Assembly: GCA_934101145.1 (NCBI GenBank)
Contig: CAKOPZ010000001.1
Location: 69,670 to 133,669, forward strand
DNA: 64,000 bases
DNA from: an uncultured Clostridia bacterium
GTDB taxonomy: Bacteria > Bacillota > Clostridia > TANB77 > CAG-508
Reading direction: 5' to 3'
Within the stretch, counting starts at the first letter, position 1, and the number at the start of each line of letters is the position of its first letter. A program made the translations under genes and the position numbers. A model generated the notes under the pieces. The model was not told where the DNA came from, did not search any database, and saw nothing but the letters and a program-made list of their open reading frames with translations. Of this stretch, positions 43,934-52,002 are shown one piece after another.

Positions 43934-45802
43934 ATGAGAATATTAAAAGATTTTAAAATACCAGATTTTAAATTTCCAAAATTCAAAATGAAAGAAATAT
44001 CAGAAATCGATGAGGTAAAAGTTGATTATGAAGCTGTAAAAAAAGCTGAAGAAAATCAAAAAAAGAAAGAGCATAAAAATTATGAAGGAACTCATTATAA
44101 TACAATAAAAGAAGCTTTTGAATATAGCACTGAAAAATTTGCAAACAATACATTTTTACTAGAAAAGACTGATCATAAGGGAAAATGGGTTGAAACTTCA
44201 TATTCTGAATTTAAAGATGAGGTTATTGGACTTGGAACAGCATTAATTAGAAAACTTGGACTAAAAGATACAAGAATTGCCATAATTGGAGAAAATACAC
44301 ATTATTGGTATACAGCATATATGACAATGCTTTGTGGTGCAGGAATTGCAGTTCCAATTGATAAAGAACTTCCAGAAAATGAAATAGAAAATGTACTAAA
44401 AAGATCAAAAGCATCTGCAGTTATTTTCTCTAAAAAGAAAGAAGATGTAATAAAAAGAGTTGCACAAAATTTACCAGATGTACAATATTTTATTGAAATG
44501 AACTCAGATAGTGCATTAGAGGATAGATTTGTTGGAATTGAGCACTTGATAGAAGAAGGCAAAACATTAGTAAAAAATGGTGATGACAGTTACATGAACA
44601 TACAAATTAATCCAGATGAATTTAAGGTACTTTTATTTACATCAGGAACAACATCAAATGCAAAAGGTGTTATGTTATGTAATAGAAACTTAGCGCAAAA
44701 CATAAATGCAGCATCTGCATATGTTGAACTAAGGCCAGATGACAGGCTAATGTCAATATTACCACTTCATCATACATATGAATCATCAATTGGATTTTTA
44801 TATCCATTTGCAATGGGAGCCTCTGTAAGTATTTGCCAAGGACTAAAATATATAGTTCCAGATTTAAAAGAAACAAATCCAACAGCATTACTAACAGTAC
44901 CACTTTTGGTTGAGAACTTATATAAAAAGATTAATGCAAACATCAAAAAGAGCAAAAAAGATGGTGTAGTTAATTCTATGATCCATGTTACAAATGCATT
45001 AAAAGCAGTTGGAGTAGATATAAAAAGAAAAGTATTTGCAGAAATTTATGATAATTTAGGTGGAAGAATAAGAATAATAGTTTCTGCAGCAGCACCAATT
45101 GATGCAAAAATTGGAAAATGGCTTGAAGATATAGGAATTACGTTTCTACAAGGATATGGTTTAACAGAAACTGCACCAATTGCAGCTCTAACTCCAGATT
45201 TTCAAACAAAGATTGGATCAGCAGGAAAAGCTGTTGTTGATGCAGAGCTTAGAATAGATAATCCAAATGAAAATGGCGAAGGTGAAGTATTAATAAAAAG
45301 TAAAACATTAATGCTTGGATATTACGAAGATGAGGAAGCAACAAAAGACTCTATTTTTGAAGAAAATGGAGAAAGATGGTTTAGATCAGGAGATATAGGA
45401 TATCTTGATAAAGATGGATTCTTATTTATAACAGGAAGATGTAAAAATGTTATTGTTACACAAAATGGTAAAAATATTTATCCAGAAGAAATTGAACTTA
45501 TGCTTGGAAACATACCAGAAATAAAAGAATGTATGGTATATGGTAAGAAAGATGAAAAAGAAGATAAAGAATTAATTATATCCGCAAAAGTTATTCCGAA
45601 TTATGAAGAGATAGAAGCAAAATATGGAAAAAATCTTTCAGATGAGGAAGTTCATAAAATTATATGGGAGAAAATAAAAGAGGTAAATAAACAACTTACA
45701 TCATATAAAGCAATCAAAAATTTGGAGATAAAAAAGGATGAATTTGTCAAGACAACAACCATGAAAATCAAGAGATATGCGGAACTAAAAAAAGACAAAT
45801 AA
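43934..45802 (+). CDS. Long-chain acyl-CoA synthetase-like AMP-binding enzyme
   Basis: 622 residues. P-loop-like motif LLFTSGTTSNAKGVM, adenylation motifs YGLTETAPIAAL and YEDEEATKDSIFEENGERWFRSGDIGYLDKDGFLFITGRCKNVIV, with the catalytic Lys in a KTTTMKIKR tail. It activates fatty acids with ATP and CoA and is membrane-peripheral. It has an N-terminal basic, Phe-rich extension (FKIPDFKFPKFKMKEI) that is longer than usual. It lies directly downstream of the TetR gene. Confidence 0.9.
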   Translation: MRILKDFKIPDFKFPKFKMKEISEIDEVKVDYEAVKKAEENQKKKEHKNYEGTHYNTIKEAFEYSTEKFANNTFLLEKTDHKGKWVETSYSEFKDEVIGLGTALIRKLGLKDTRIAIIGENTHYWYTAYMTMLCGAGIAVPIDKELPENEIENVLKRSKASAVIFSKKKEDVIKRVAQNLPDVQYFIEMNSDSALEDRFVGIEHLIEEGKTLVKNGDDSYMNIQINPDEFKVLLFTSGTTSNAKGVMLCNRNLAQNINAASAYVELRPDDRLMSILPLHHTYESSIGFLYPFAMGASVSICQGLKYIVPDLKETNPTALLTVPLLVENLYKKINANIKKSKKDGVVNSMIHVTNALKAVGVDIKRKVFAEIYDNLGGRIRIIVSAAAPIDAKIGKWLEDIGITFLQGYGLTETAPIAALTPDFQTKIGSAGKAVVDAELRIDNPNENGEGEVLIKSKTLMLGYYEDEEATKDSIFEENGERWFRSGDIGYLDKDGFLFITGRCKNVIVTQNGKNIYPEEIELMLGNIPEIKECMVYGKKDEKEDKELIISAKVIPNYEEIEAKYGKNLSDEEVHKIIWEKIKEVNKQLTSYKAIKNLEIKKDEFVKTTTMKIKRYAELKKDK

Positions 45803-45816
45803 TTCTATTTTTACCC

Positions 45817-45949
45817 TTGACTTTACAAAAAACTTGTAATAAAATTATGTACAGAATTATAAAAACGTAGAATCCTATTGGCGTTTGAAGAGAACGACAA
45901 AATTATACAAAAGTCAAACATACGTAGGATAAAGGAGGTAAGGTTTACA
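45817..45949 (+). promoter_or_regulatory. Promoter and structured leader
   Basis: TTGACT (45817-45822), 17 bp, TAAAAT (45840-45845). The leader that follows contains GTTTGA and TCAAAC arms plus CCTA/TAGG, about 90 nt before the next start. Its function is unknown. Confidence 0.45.
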
Positions 45950-46831
45950 ATGTCTAGATCTGGCATAGTAAACGTGAGAATGGTAATCACGGAAGAAAAA
46001 ATATTATCTAATATTGATAGAGTACAAAAACTAATAAATCCAAATAGCAAAAAGCAAATTGTTCAACTTGAAGAAGATGCATATTTTAAGGATTTAATAG
46101 AATCTATAAAAACATATTTAATTGAATATCCTAAAAAGAAAAATTTTCCAGCAAGTGTATATAAAGCTGCCTATGGATTAGTTGAATATGCAACAAATCA
46201 ATTTGAAGAAAATACAAAGAAAATTGAAGAATTAATTAGACAAAGAGAAAAAAATATAGCACTTGCAGCAAGCCTAAAAGATGCGTTATCTGCTGTAGAG
46301 AATAAAGAAGAAGGTTGGAAAGATACAGTACAAGAATTATCTTCACAATTTTCTGAGGATATAATTGATACTTTAGGTGTTATTGGAAGATGTAAATCTG
46401 ATAAATCTCAAAATTATCAAGATGCAGTTAAATTAATTAATGCAAGAATAGGAAATTTGGAAACAAATTTACATATAGAAATTGATATGGAGAGAATAGA
46501 AGATAGATCAAAAGCATTAAGCTATATTGGTATAGAAGTTGCAGATGCACTAAAACTTATACCAACTCCAGAAGAAACAATTGCAGAAACAGTAGCAGAA
46601 ATTTCTGAAGCACCTGCTACAGAAGTTAAAGAGGTAGCTGAACCTAAGGTTGAAACTATAGAAGAAAAGCAGGAAGAGCAAGAATACTTAGAAGCAACAA
46701 GAGTAGAAGTAAAACCAAGCTTATGGCAACGTATTAAAAATAGCAAGGTAGTAAGAGCTATATCATATGTTATGAAAATCAAGGTTACACTTGTAAAACC
46801 TGTTGCACTACCAGAAGGTAGAGGAGAATAG
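45950..46831 (+). CDS. Conserved helical protein of unknown function
   Basis: 293 residues. The start (MSRSGIVNVRMVITEEKILSNIDRVQKLINPNSKKQIVQLEEDAYFKDL) leads into a largely alpha-helical region, then a low-complexity Glu/Ala/Thr/Val segment (about residues 210-255), then a basic end (WQRIKNSKVVRAISYVMKIKVTLVKP). AAAGGAGG and a long gap precede the ATG at 45950. I do not recognise the family. The acidic linker and basic tail suggest a scaffold or membrane-peripheral role. Confidence 0.65.
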   Translation: MSRSGIVNVRMVITEEKILSNIDRVQKLINPNSKKQIVQLEEDAYFKDLIESIKTYLIEYPKKKNFPASVYKAAYGLVEYATNQFEENTKKIEELIRQREKNIALAASLKDALSAVENKEEGWKDTVQELSSQFSEDIIDTLGVIGRCKSDKSQNYQDAVKLINARIGNLETNLHIEIDMERIEDRSKALSYIGIEVADALKLIPTPEETIAETVAEISEAPATEVKEVAEPKVETIEEKQEEQEYLEATRVEVKPSLWQRIKNSKVVRAISYVMKIKVTLVKPVALPEGRGE

Positions 46832-46841
46832 AGCTAAAACA

Positions 46842-46872
46842 AAACCCACAGTAGTTTATACTGTGGGTTTGT
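46842..46872. terminator. Bidirectional terminator
   Basis: AAACCCACAGTA pairs with TACTGTGGGTTT around a short loop, between the convergent genes at 45950 and 46856; the last codons of toxN overlap it. Confidence 0.85.
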
Positions 46873-47392
46873 AGTTTATGCATTTTTCTTCTAACAATTT
46901 AAAATTACAACTTAAATCTTTATAAAATTTTGAGACTTTACTTCTTTTGCTACTAGCAACAATATTATAGAGTTTTTCAGCTTTATCAATAATTTTTTGT
47001 TTATTAGTAGTTTTATTTATATAAGAATATTGTTCAGAAAGTAGTCTTTTATATCCATAACTTTTATTATTAGTATCTAATAGATATACACTTTCTTGTG
47101 GAACTGGAATCATATCCGAAAATCTTATGATTCCCAAATCATTTTTTGTTTTTTCATTTATTATTTTAAAAAAAGTTAAATTGTCTTTATATGTTTTATG
47201 TTTTTGCTTAGGCGAAAATAGTGGTGCAAAATAATAATGATTTTCTACAATAAGAACAACTCCAATATAAGGTCTTTTTTCATTTTTATTATAGGCAATA
47301 TGTTTATCAAATTGACTTAAATATTCTATATAAGTATCATCAATAATGTAAAAATTTAACTTGCCTATTTTTAATTTTTTATTGCTTTTCAT
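46856..47392 (-). CDS. toxN: ToxN/AbiQ-family type III toxin endoribonuclease
   Basis: About 178 residues. The family phrase RPYIGVVLIVENHYYFAPLFSPKQKHK and IIRFSDMIPVPQESVYLLDTNNK match ToxN/AbiQ closely, including the SPK..K active-site area. The start is at 47392 with GGAGGTTCAT upstream. Upstream on the same strand are a terminator hairpin (47416-47436), tandem repeats and a promoter: the ToxI antitoxin RNA. Such systems defend against phage by sequestering the toxin in RNA pseudoknots until infection. Confidence 0.85.
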   Translation of the reverse strand: MKSNKKLKIGKLNFYIIDDTYIEYLSQFDKHIAYNKNEKRPYIGVVLIVENHYYFAPLFSPKQKHKTYKDNLTFFKIINEKTKNDLGIIRFSDMIPVPQESVYLLDTNNKSYGYKRLLSEQYSYINKTTNKQKIIDKAEKLYNIVASSKRSKVSKFYKDLSCNFKLLEEKCINYKPTV

Positions 47393-47415
47393 ATGAACCT
47401 CCAATTACAAATATA

Positions 47416-47436
47416 GGGGATACTAAAAGTATCCCC
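47416..47436 (-). terminator. Terminator between ToxI repeats and toxN
   Basis: GGGGATAC pairs with GTATCCCC around five bases. In type III systems a leaky terminator here sets the antitoxin to toxin ratio. Confidence 0.75.
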
Positions 47437-47439
47437 CAA

Positions 47440-47636
47440 TATTTTTTCTGAAAACTCGTTTATAGTATAACTAAAGGCTCGTTTCTAACCTAATGTTCAA
47501 CAGGATATTTGTTTATAGAATTTCCATTCTAAAGGCTCATATCTAACCTAATGTTTTAATTACACTTGTTTATGAAATTAATCAAAGGTTTGTGTATAAC
47601 CTAGTTTATATGATAAATTAATTTATCAATATTAGT
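47440..47636 (-). ncRNA. ToxI antitoxin RNA, tandem repeats
   Basis: A repeated unit of about 53-58 bp: the plus-strand core AAAGGCTC..CTAACCTAATGTT starts at 47473, 47531 and (diverged) 47584, each preceded by TGTTTAT-like sequence, giving about three units. This arrangement just upstream of toxN identifies the RNA antitoxin that binds and inhibits ToxN. Confidence 0.7.
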
Positions 47637-47641
47637 ATATT

Positions 47642-47670
47642 CATTATACACTGTTTTATTTACTAAATCA
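47642..47670 (-). promoter_or_regulatory. ToxI promoter
   Basis: Minus-strand TTGATT (47670-47665), 17 bp, TATAAT (47647-47642). Confidence 0.75.
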
Positions 47671-47723
47671 AGAGTTTAAATAATAAATTCAAGATAAATA
47701 CATGAAAACAGAGGTTGTGGGTT

Positions 47724-47753
47724 TGACATTTTTATAAAATAGTGTATTATAAA
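47724..47753 (+). promoter_or_regulatory. Promoter for candidate small RNA
   Basis: TTGACA, 17 bp, TATTAT on the plus strand, with no downstream plus-strand gene before the tRNAs. Confidence 0.6.
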
Positions 47754-47759
47754 TATATA

Positions 47760-47850
47760 AAAGACGGAGACCACAGAATGTGGCGTGCCATTTGAAAGTT
47801 TTTTAAAATTAAAACACTTCTCTAACGGTCAAGCAGAGAAGTGTTGTTTA
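47760..47850 (+). ncRNA. Candidate small RNA
   Basis: A predicted transcript of about 95 nt from the promoter at 47724. It has a CCACAGAATGTGG hairpin near the 5' end and ends with a strong terminator stem (AACACTTCTCT with AGAGAAGTGTT) and GTTTATT. No reading frame is evident. It lies between toxIN and the tRNA genes and points away from toxI. I could not match it to a known class. Confidence 0.4.
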
Positions 47851-47858
47851 TTGTTATA

Positions 47859-48056
47859 AACAAAAAAAGTATAATTTGCATTATACTCTTCATGGTGGGC
47901 AGTCCTGGATTCGTCGAGCCGCGTCAGAAAAATAGTCCACAGGACTATTTTTACCTGCGCTTTGGCTGGCTCCAGACCAGCTCAAAGCTTGGCAACTTCC
48001 TTTTCGAATCCATAAATTCATAAACAAAAAGAGTATAATTTGCATTATACTCTTTA
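47859..48056. repeat. Duplicated tRNA-Tyr tail with palindromic insert
   Basis: The 3' end of tRNA-Tyr plus its terminator (48022-48077) is repeated almost exactly at 47859-47913. Between them lie about 108 bp of GC-richer sequence with an 11-bp hairpin (AAAAATAGTCC with GGACTATTTTT) and a second imperfect stem (GCTTTGGCTGG with CCAGCTCAAAGC). The shape resembles att sites left by an integrated element, or a duplication. Confidence 0.65.
48023..48052 (-). terminator. tRNA-Tyr terminator
   Basis: AGAGTATAAT pairs with ATTATACTCT, then TTTTTG on the minus strand. A second copy lies at about 47862-47890. Confidence 0.7.
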
Positions 48057-48142
48057 TGGTGGGCAGTCCTGGATTCGAACCAGGGAACTCAAATGAGGTC
48101 AGATTTACAGTCTGATGGCTTTAACCACTCACCCAACTACCC
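48057..48142 (-). tRNA. tRNA-Tyr (GTA)
   Basis: 86 nt with a long variable arm. The acceptor stem GGGTAGT pairs with ACTGCCC, the anticodon loop is CTGTAAA with GTA, the T-loop is GGTTCGAATCC, and CCA is encoded. Confidence 0.96.
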
Positions 48143-48158
48143 AAATATAAAATTAAGA

Positions 48159-48235
48159 TGGTGCGCCCTCAAGGATTCGAACCTTGGACCCACCGGTTAT
48201 GAGCCGGTTGCTCTGACCAACTGAGCTAAGGGCGC
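48159..48235 (-). tRNA. tRNA with CAT anticodon, probably Ile2
   Basis: 77 nt. Acceptor GCGCCCT/AGGGCGC, anticodon stem ACCGG/CCGGT with CTCATAA loop, T-loop GGTTCGAATCC, CCA encoded. The loop resembles tRNA-Ile (CAU, lysidine-modified) more than elongator Met, which is seen at 62883. Confidence 0.85.
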
Positions 48236-48321
48236 ATCTCAACGCAGTTATAAGTATAAAACATTTTCAATAATATGTCAATACTTTTTTTAAAAATGTT
48301 CACAAAAAATTCATAAAATTT

Positions 48322-48348
48322 TTAGCAATATGTATTGACAATTGCTAA
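48322..48348 (+). promoter_or_regulatory. CIRCE-like element 1 of hrcA operon
   Basis: TTAGCAATA, 9 bp, AATTGCTAA. It overlaps the -35 (TTGACA, 48335-48340) of a promoter with TATAAT at 48356-48361. It matches the CIRCE inverted repeat except for the inner bases. Confidence 0.7.
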
Positions 48349-48372
48349 AAATGGATATAATATATATAAAGT

Positions 48373-48399
48373 TTAGCAGTCACGTTGATGAATTGCTAA
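48373..48399 (+). promoter_or_regulatory. CIRCE-like element 2 of hrcA operon
   Basis: TTAGCAGTC, 9 bp, AATTGCTAA, with the canonical 9-bp spacing, just downstream of the -10 and before the hrcA start. Two operators imply cooperative repression by HrcA. Confidence 0.75.
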
Positions 48400-48413
48400 A
48401 AGAGGGTGTAAAA

Positions 48414-49419
48414 GTGGATAATAGAAAAAGAAAAATATTACAAGCAATCGTAGAAGAATACATTAATACTGCTGAACCTGTAAGCTCTCGGAAGTATTGT
48501 TAAAAAATATGGACTTGATTTAAGTAGTGCCACAATAAGAAATGAAATGGCAGAACTTGAAAAAGTAGGGTATTTGGAAAAACCACATACATCAAGTGGT
48601 AGAGTTCCTTCAGAGAAAGGATACAGGTTATATGTTAATGAATTATTAAATGATCAAAATATAAGCTTGGATGAAATAAAATATATACAGTCAAAACTTA
48701 CAACAAGAGTAAATGAAATAGAAGAATTAACAAAAATTGCAACAAGCACTCTTTCAGAGATAACTCACTATACAACAGTTGCAATTGGTCCAAGAACAAC
48801 AATGCAAAATATTGAAGAAATAAAATTTGTACTTCTTGGAACAAGAATGTTAATGGCAGTTTTGTTAACTGATAGTGGAATTATAAAAGAAACTATTATT
48901 AAATTTGATGAAGATATCACAAATGAGCAAGTTGATACTTTAAATTTCATATTTAACAATAAGCTTAAAGGAAAACCACTTGAAGAAATTGATAAACCTT
49001 TAGAAGAATATATTTTTTCTCATATGAATTATAGCTTAAAGGTAATTAAACCTGTAATGGAGCAATTAAATAAAGTTATAAATGATGAAGAAAAACAAAT
49101 ATATTTAGAAGGTGCGAATAAAGCTTTTGACCTTCCAGAGTTCAAAAGTTTAGATGTTGCTAAAAACTTTATAAACGTTATTGATCAAAAAGAAATTGTT
49201 GCAGATTTGTTAAACACAGGATTTGCAAATGATATAAATGTTTATATAGGAAACGAAAATGAAAATGAACAGTTAAAGGATTTTAGCGTCATTACATTTA
49301 AACATAGATATAAGAATAAAGATTTAGGTACAATAGGCATTATAGGACCTACAAGAATGGATTATTCAAAAGTAATTTCTGTTATGAAATATATTAGCAA
49401 GAAATTAAATGGAGAGTAA
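48414..49419 (+). CDS. hrcA: Heat-inducible repressor HrcA, joined by +1 shift at CGG
   Basis: GTG at 48414 (after AGAGGGTG) encodes MDNRKRKILQAIVEEYINTAEPVSS. Codon 26 is CGG (48489-48491); frame zero ends after CGG AAG TAT TGT. Skipping C gives GGA and continues with SIVKKYGLDLSSATIRNEMAELEKVGYLEKPHTSSGRVPSEKGYR to 49419, a complete 334-residue HrcA with winged helix, insertion and dimerisation domains. HrcA binds CIRCE and needs GroEL to fold. The family often has Arg or Lys at the shifted residue, so either Gly or a four-base codon is possible. First gene of hrcA-grpE-dnaK-dnaJ. Confidence 0.85.
48489..48491 (+). other. Putative +1 frameshift site, CGG codon 26 of hrcA
   Basis: The context is AGC TCT CGG AAG TAT. 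Skipping C restores a full HrcA. Without it only a 29-residue fragment is made. Confidence 0.8.
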
Positions 49420-49446
49420 AAAAATAAAATAGAAAGAAGGTATAAA

Positions 49447-49965
49447 ATGTCAGAAGAAAACAAGAAAGAAGATGTAGAGAATAAAGATACTACAAACCAA
49501 AATGCTGATGAAGTTATTGAATTAAAAAAACAAATTGATTCTCAAAAGATTCAACTTGGAGAGACAGAAGATAGATTAAAAAGGATTGCTGCAGAATTTG
49601 ACAATTATAAAAAAAGAAGCTCAAAAGAAAGAGAAAGTATGCATAGTTCTTTGGTAGCAGATATTGTTTCTGGATTTCTACCAGTTGTAGATAATCTTGA
49701 GAAAGCATTAGAAGCAAAAACAGATGATGAAAACTATAAGCAAGGAATTGAACTTGTGCTTAAACAGTTCAAAGATGTGCTTAAATCAAATGGTGTAACA
49801 GAGATTGAAGCAGTTGGCAAAACATTTGACCCAGAACTTCATGAAGCAGTTGCATCTGTTGTAGATGAAAATTTAGGAGAAAAAGAAATAAAAGAAGAGT
49901 ATAGAAAAGGCTACCAGATAGGAACAAAAGTTATAAGACATTCTATGGTAGTTGTTGCAAATTAG
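49447..49965 (+). CDS. grpE: Nucleotide exchange factor GrpE
   Basis: 172 residues: acidic N-terminus, a long coiled coil (DEVIELKKQIDSQKIQLGETEDRLKRIAAEFDNYKKRS) and the beta-wing domain (KTFDPELHEAVASV, then GYQIGTKVIRHSMVVVAN). GrpE releases ADP from DnaK. AAGAAGG precedes the ATG, 28 bases after hrcA. Confidence 0.96.
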   Translation: MSEENKKEDVENKDTTNQNADEVIELKKQIDSQKIQLGETEDRLKRIAAEFDNYKKRSSKERESMHSSLVADIVSGFLPVVDNLEKALEAKTDDENYKQGIELVLKQFKDVLKSNGVTEIEAVGKTFDPELHEAVASVVDENLGEKEIKEEYRKGYQIGTKVIRHSMVVVAN

Positions 49966-50033
49966 TTATTAATTTTTAATTTATATATATTGTTTCAAAA
50001 AAGAAACAGACAATAGAAAGGAAGTAAAAAATT

Positions 50034-51881
50034 ATGGGAAAAATTATAGGTATTGATTTAGGTACAACAAATTCATGTGTTGCAGTTATGGAAGGTGGAG
50101 AGCCAGTTGTAATTCCTAACGCAGAAGGAAATAGAACAACACCATCTGTAGTTGCTTTTTCAAAAAATGGAGAAAGACTAGTTGGACAAATTGCAAAACG
50201 TCAAGCTGTAACGAATCCAGATAATACAGTTATTTCAATCAAAAGAGATATGGGAACAAATAAAAAAGTTAAAATAGAAGGTGACGAATTTTCACCACAA
50301 GAAATCTCTGCTATGATTCTTCAAAAATTAAAATCTGATGCAGAAAACTATTTAGGACAAAGCGTAACACAAGCTGTTATCACAGTTCCAGCATATTTTA
50401 GTGATAGCCAAAGACAAGCTACAAAAGATGCAGGAAAAATTGCAGGTCTTGAAGTTTTAAGAATTATCAATGAACCAACAGCAGCTGCTTTAGCTTTTGG
50501 TATGGATAAAGAAGATGAAGATCAAAAAATAATGATTTATGATTTAGGTGGTGGTACATTTGATGTATCTATCCTAGATATTGGTGATGGTGTATTTGAA
50601 GTTTTAGCTACAAATGGTAATACACACTTAGGTGGAGACGATTTTGATGAAAGAATTATTAATTATTTAGTTGATGAATTCAAAAAATCAAATGGTATTG
50701 ACTTAAAAGCTGATAAAATGGCAATGCAACGTTTAAAAGAAGCTGCAGAAAAAGCTAAAATTGAGCTTTCTGGAATGCAACAAACACAAATTAACTTACC
50801 ATTTATCACAGCTGACGCTAATGGACCAAAACACTTAGATATTACACTTACAAGAGCAAAATTTGAAGAATTAATTAGTGATTTAATTGAAGAAACAAAA
50901 ATACCAGTTCAAAATGCTTTAAAAGATGCAGGAATTACAGCTGCAGATTTACACAAAGTATTACTTGTTGGTGGATCTACAAGAGTTCCAGCTGTTCAAG
51001 AAGCAGTTAAAAAAATTACAGGAAAAGAGCCAGATAAGGGAATTAACCCTGATGAATGTGTTGCTATTGGTGCGGCTATTCAAGGTGGTGTACTTTCAGG
51101 AGATGTAAAAGACTTAGTTCTTCTTGATGTAACACCTCTATCACTTGGTATTGAAACACTTGGTGGAGTATTTACAAAATTAATTGATAGAAATACAACA
51201 ATACCAACAAAGAAATCACAAGTATTCTCAACAGCAGCAGATGGACAAACAAGCGTTGAAATTCACGTTCTACAAGGTGAAAGAGAAATGGCTGCATACA
51301 ATAAAACACTTGGAAGATTCCAATTAACAGGAATTCCAGCAGCACCACGTGGTGTACCACAAATTGAAGTTACATTTGATATTGACGCTAACGGTATTGT
51401 TCACGTATCTGCAAAAGATATGGCAACAGGAAATAGTCAACAAGTTGCAATTACTGCAAGCACAAACTTAACAGATGAAGATATTGACAAAGCTGTTAAA
51501 GATGCAGAAGCACATGCAGCAGAAGATAAAAAGAGAAAAGAAGAAATCGAAGTTAGAAATAATGCAGAAAGCTTAGTATATAACTGCCAAAAAACAATAA
51601 CAGATTTAGGAGACAAAATCAGTGCAGAAGAAAAAGCAAAAGCTGAAACAGAAATTGAAAATGTTAAAAAAGCATTAGAAGGAACAGATGTTGAAGCTAT
51701 TAAATCTGCAACAGAAAAATTAACAACAATATTCTATTCTATTTCTGAAAAATTATATTCACAAACAGCTGGTGCTGCAAATAATGCACAAGGAGCAACA
51801 GGTGAAGGCCCAAAAACAGATGCAAACGGAAATGTTTATGATACAGACTACAAAGTAGAAGAAGACGGAGATAAAAAATAA
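50034..51881 (+). CDS. dnaK: Chaperone protein DnaK (Hsp70)
   Basis: 615 residues. GIDLGTTNSCVAVMEGG, DAGKIAGLEVLRIINEPTAAALAFG and IYDLGGGTFDVSILDIGDGVFEV form the ATPase domain; VLLDVTPLSLGIETLGG starts the substrate-binding domain; the tail ends VYDTDYKVEEDGDKK. It refolds proteins with DnaJ and GrpE. AAAGGAAG precedes the ATG. Confidence 0.98.
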   Translation: MGKIIGIDLGTTNSCVAVMEGGEPVVIPNAEGNRTTPSVVAFSKNGERLVGQIAKRQAVTNPDNTVISIKRDMGTNKKVKIEGDEFSPQEISAMILQKLKSDAENYLGQSVTQAVITVPAYFSDSQRQATKDAGKIAGLEVLRIINEPTAAALAFGMDKEDEDQKIMIYDLGGGTFDVSILDIGDGVFEVLATNGNTHLGGDDFDERIINYLVDEFKKSNGIDLKADKMAMQRLKEAAEKAKIELSGMQQTQINLPFITADANGPKHLDITLTRAKFEELISDLIEETKIPVQNALKDAGITAADLHKVLLVGGSTRVPAVQEAVKKITGKEPDKGINPDECVAIGAAIQGGVLSGDVKDLVLLDVTPLSLGIETLGGVFTKLIDRNTTIPTKKSQVFSTAADGQTSVEIHVLQGEREMAAYNKTLGRFQLTGIPAAPRGVPQIEVTFDIDANGIVHVSAKDMATGNSQQVAITASTNLTDEDIDKAVKDAEAHAAEDKKRKEEIEVRNNAESLVYNCQKTITDLGDKISAEEKAKAETEIENVKKALEGTDVEAIKSATEKLTTIFYSISEKLYSQTAGAANNAQGATGEGPKTDANGNVYDTDYKVEEDGDKK

Positions 51882-51927
51882 AAACATATGAAAACTACAA
51901 AATTTAAATTGTAGTAAAAGTTCAAAG

Positions 51928-51972
51928 AAAATCTTGCGATAAAGTTTTAAATTTTATCTAAAGATTTTTTTT
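51928..51972 (+). terminator. Terminator-like hairpin between dnaK and dnaJ
   Basis: AATCTT-GCGATAAA...TTTTATCT-AAAGATT, then eight T. This may reduce dnaJ expression relative to dnaK. Confidence 0.6.
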
Positions 51973-52002
51973 GAAACGACTATGTTTTATATGGAGGAAT
52001 TA

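Noticed and set aside
47440..47636. CRISPR array
   Set aside because: Only three imperfect repeats of 53-58 bp without unique spacers, next to toxN; no cas genes. It is better explained as ToxI.
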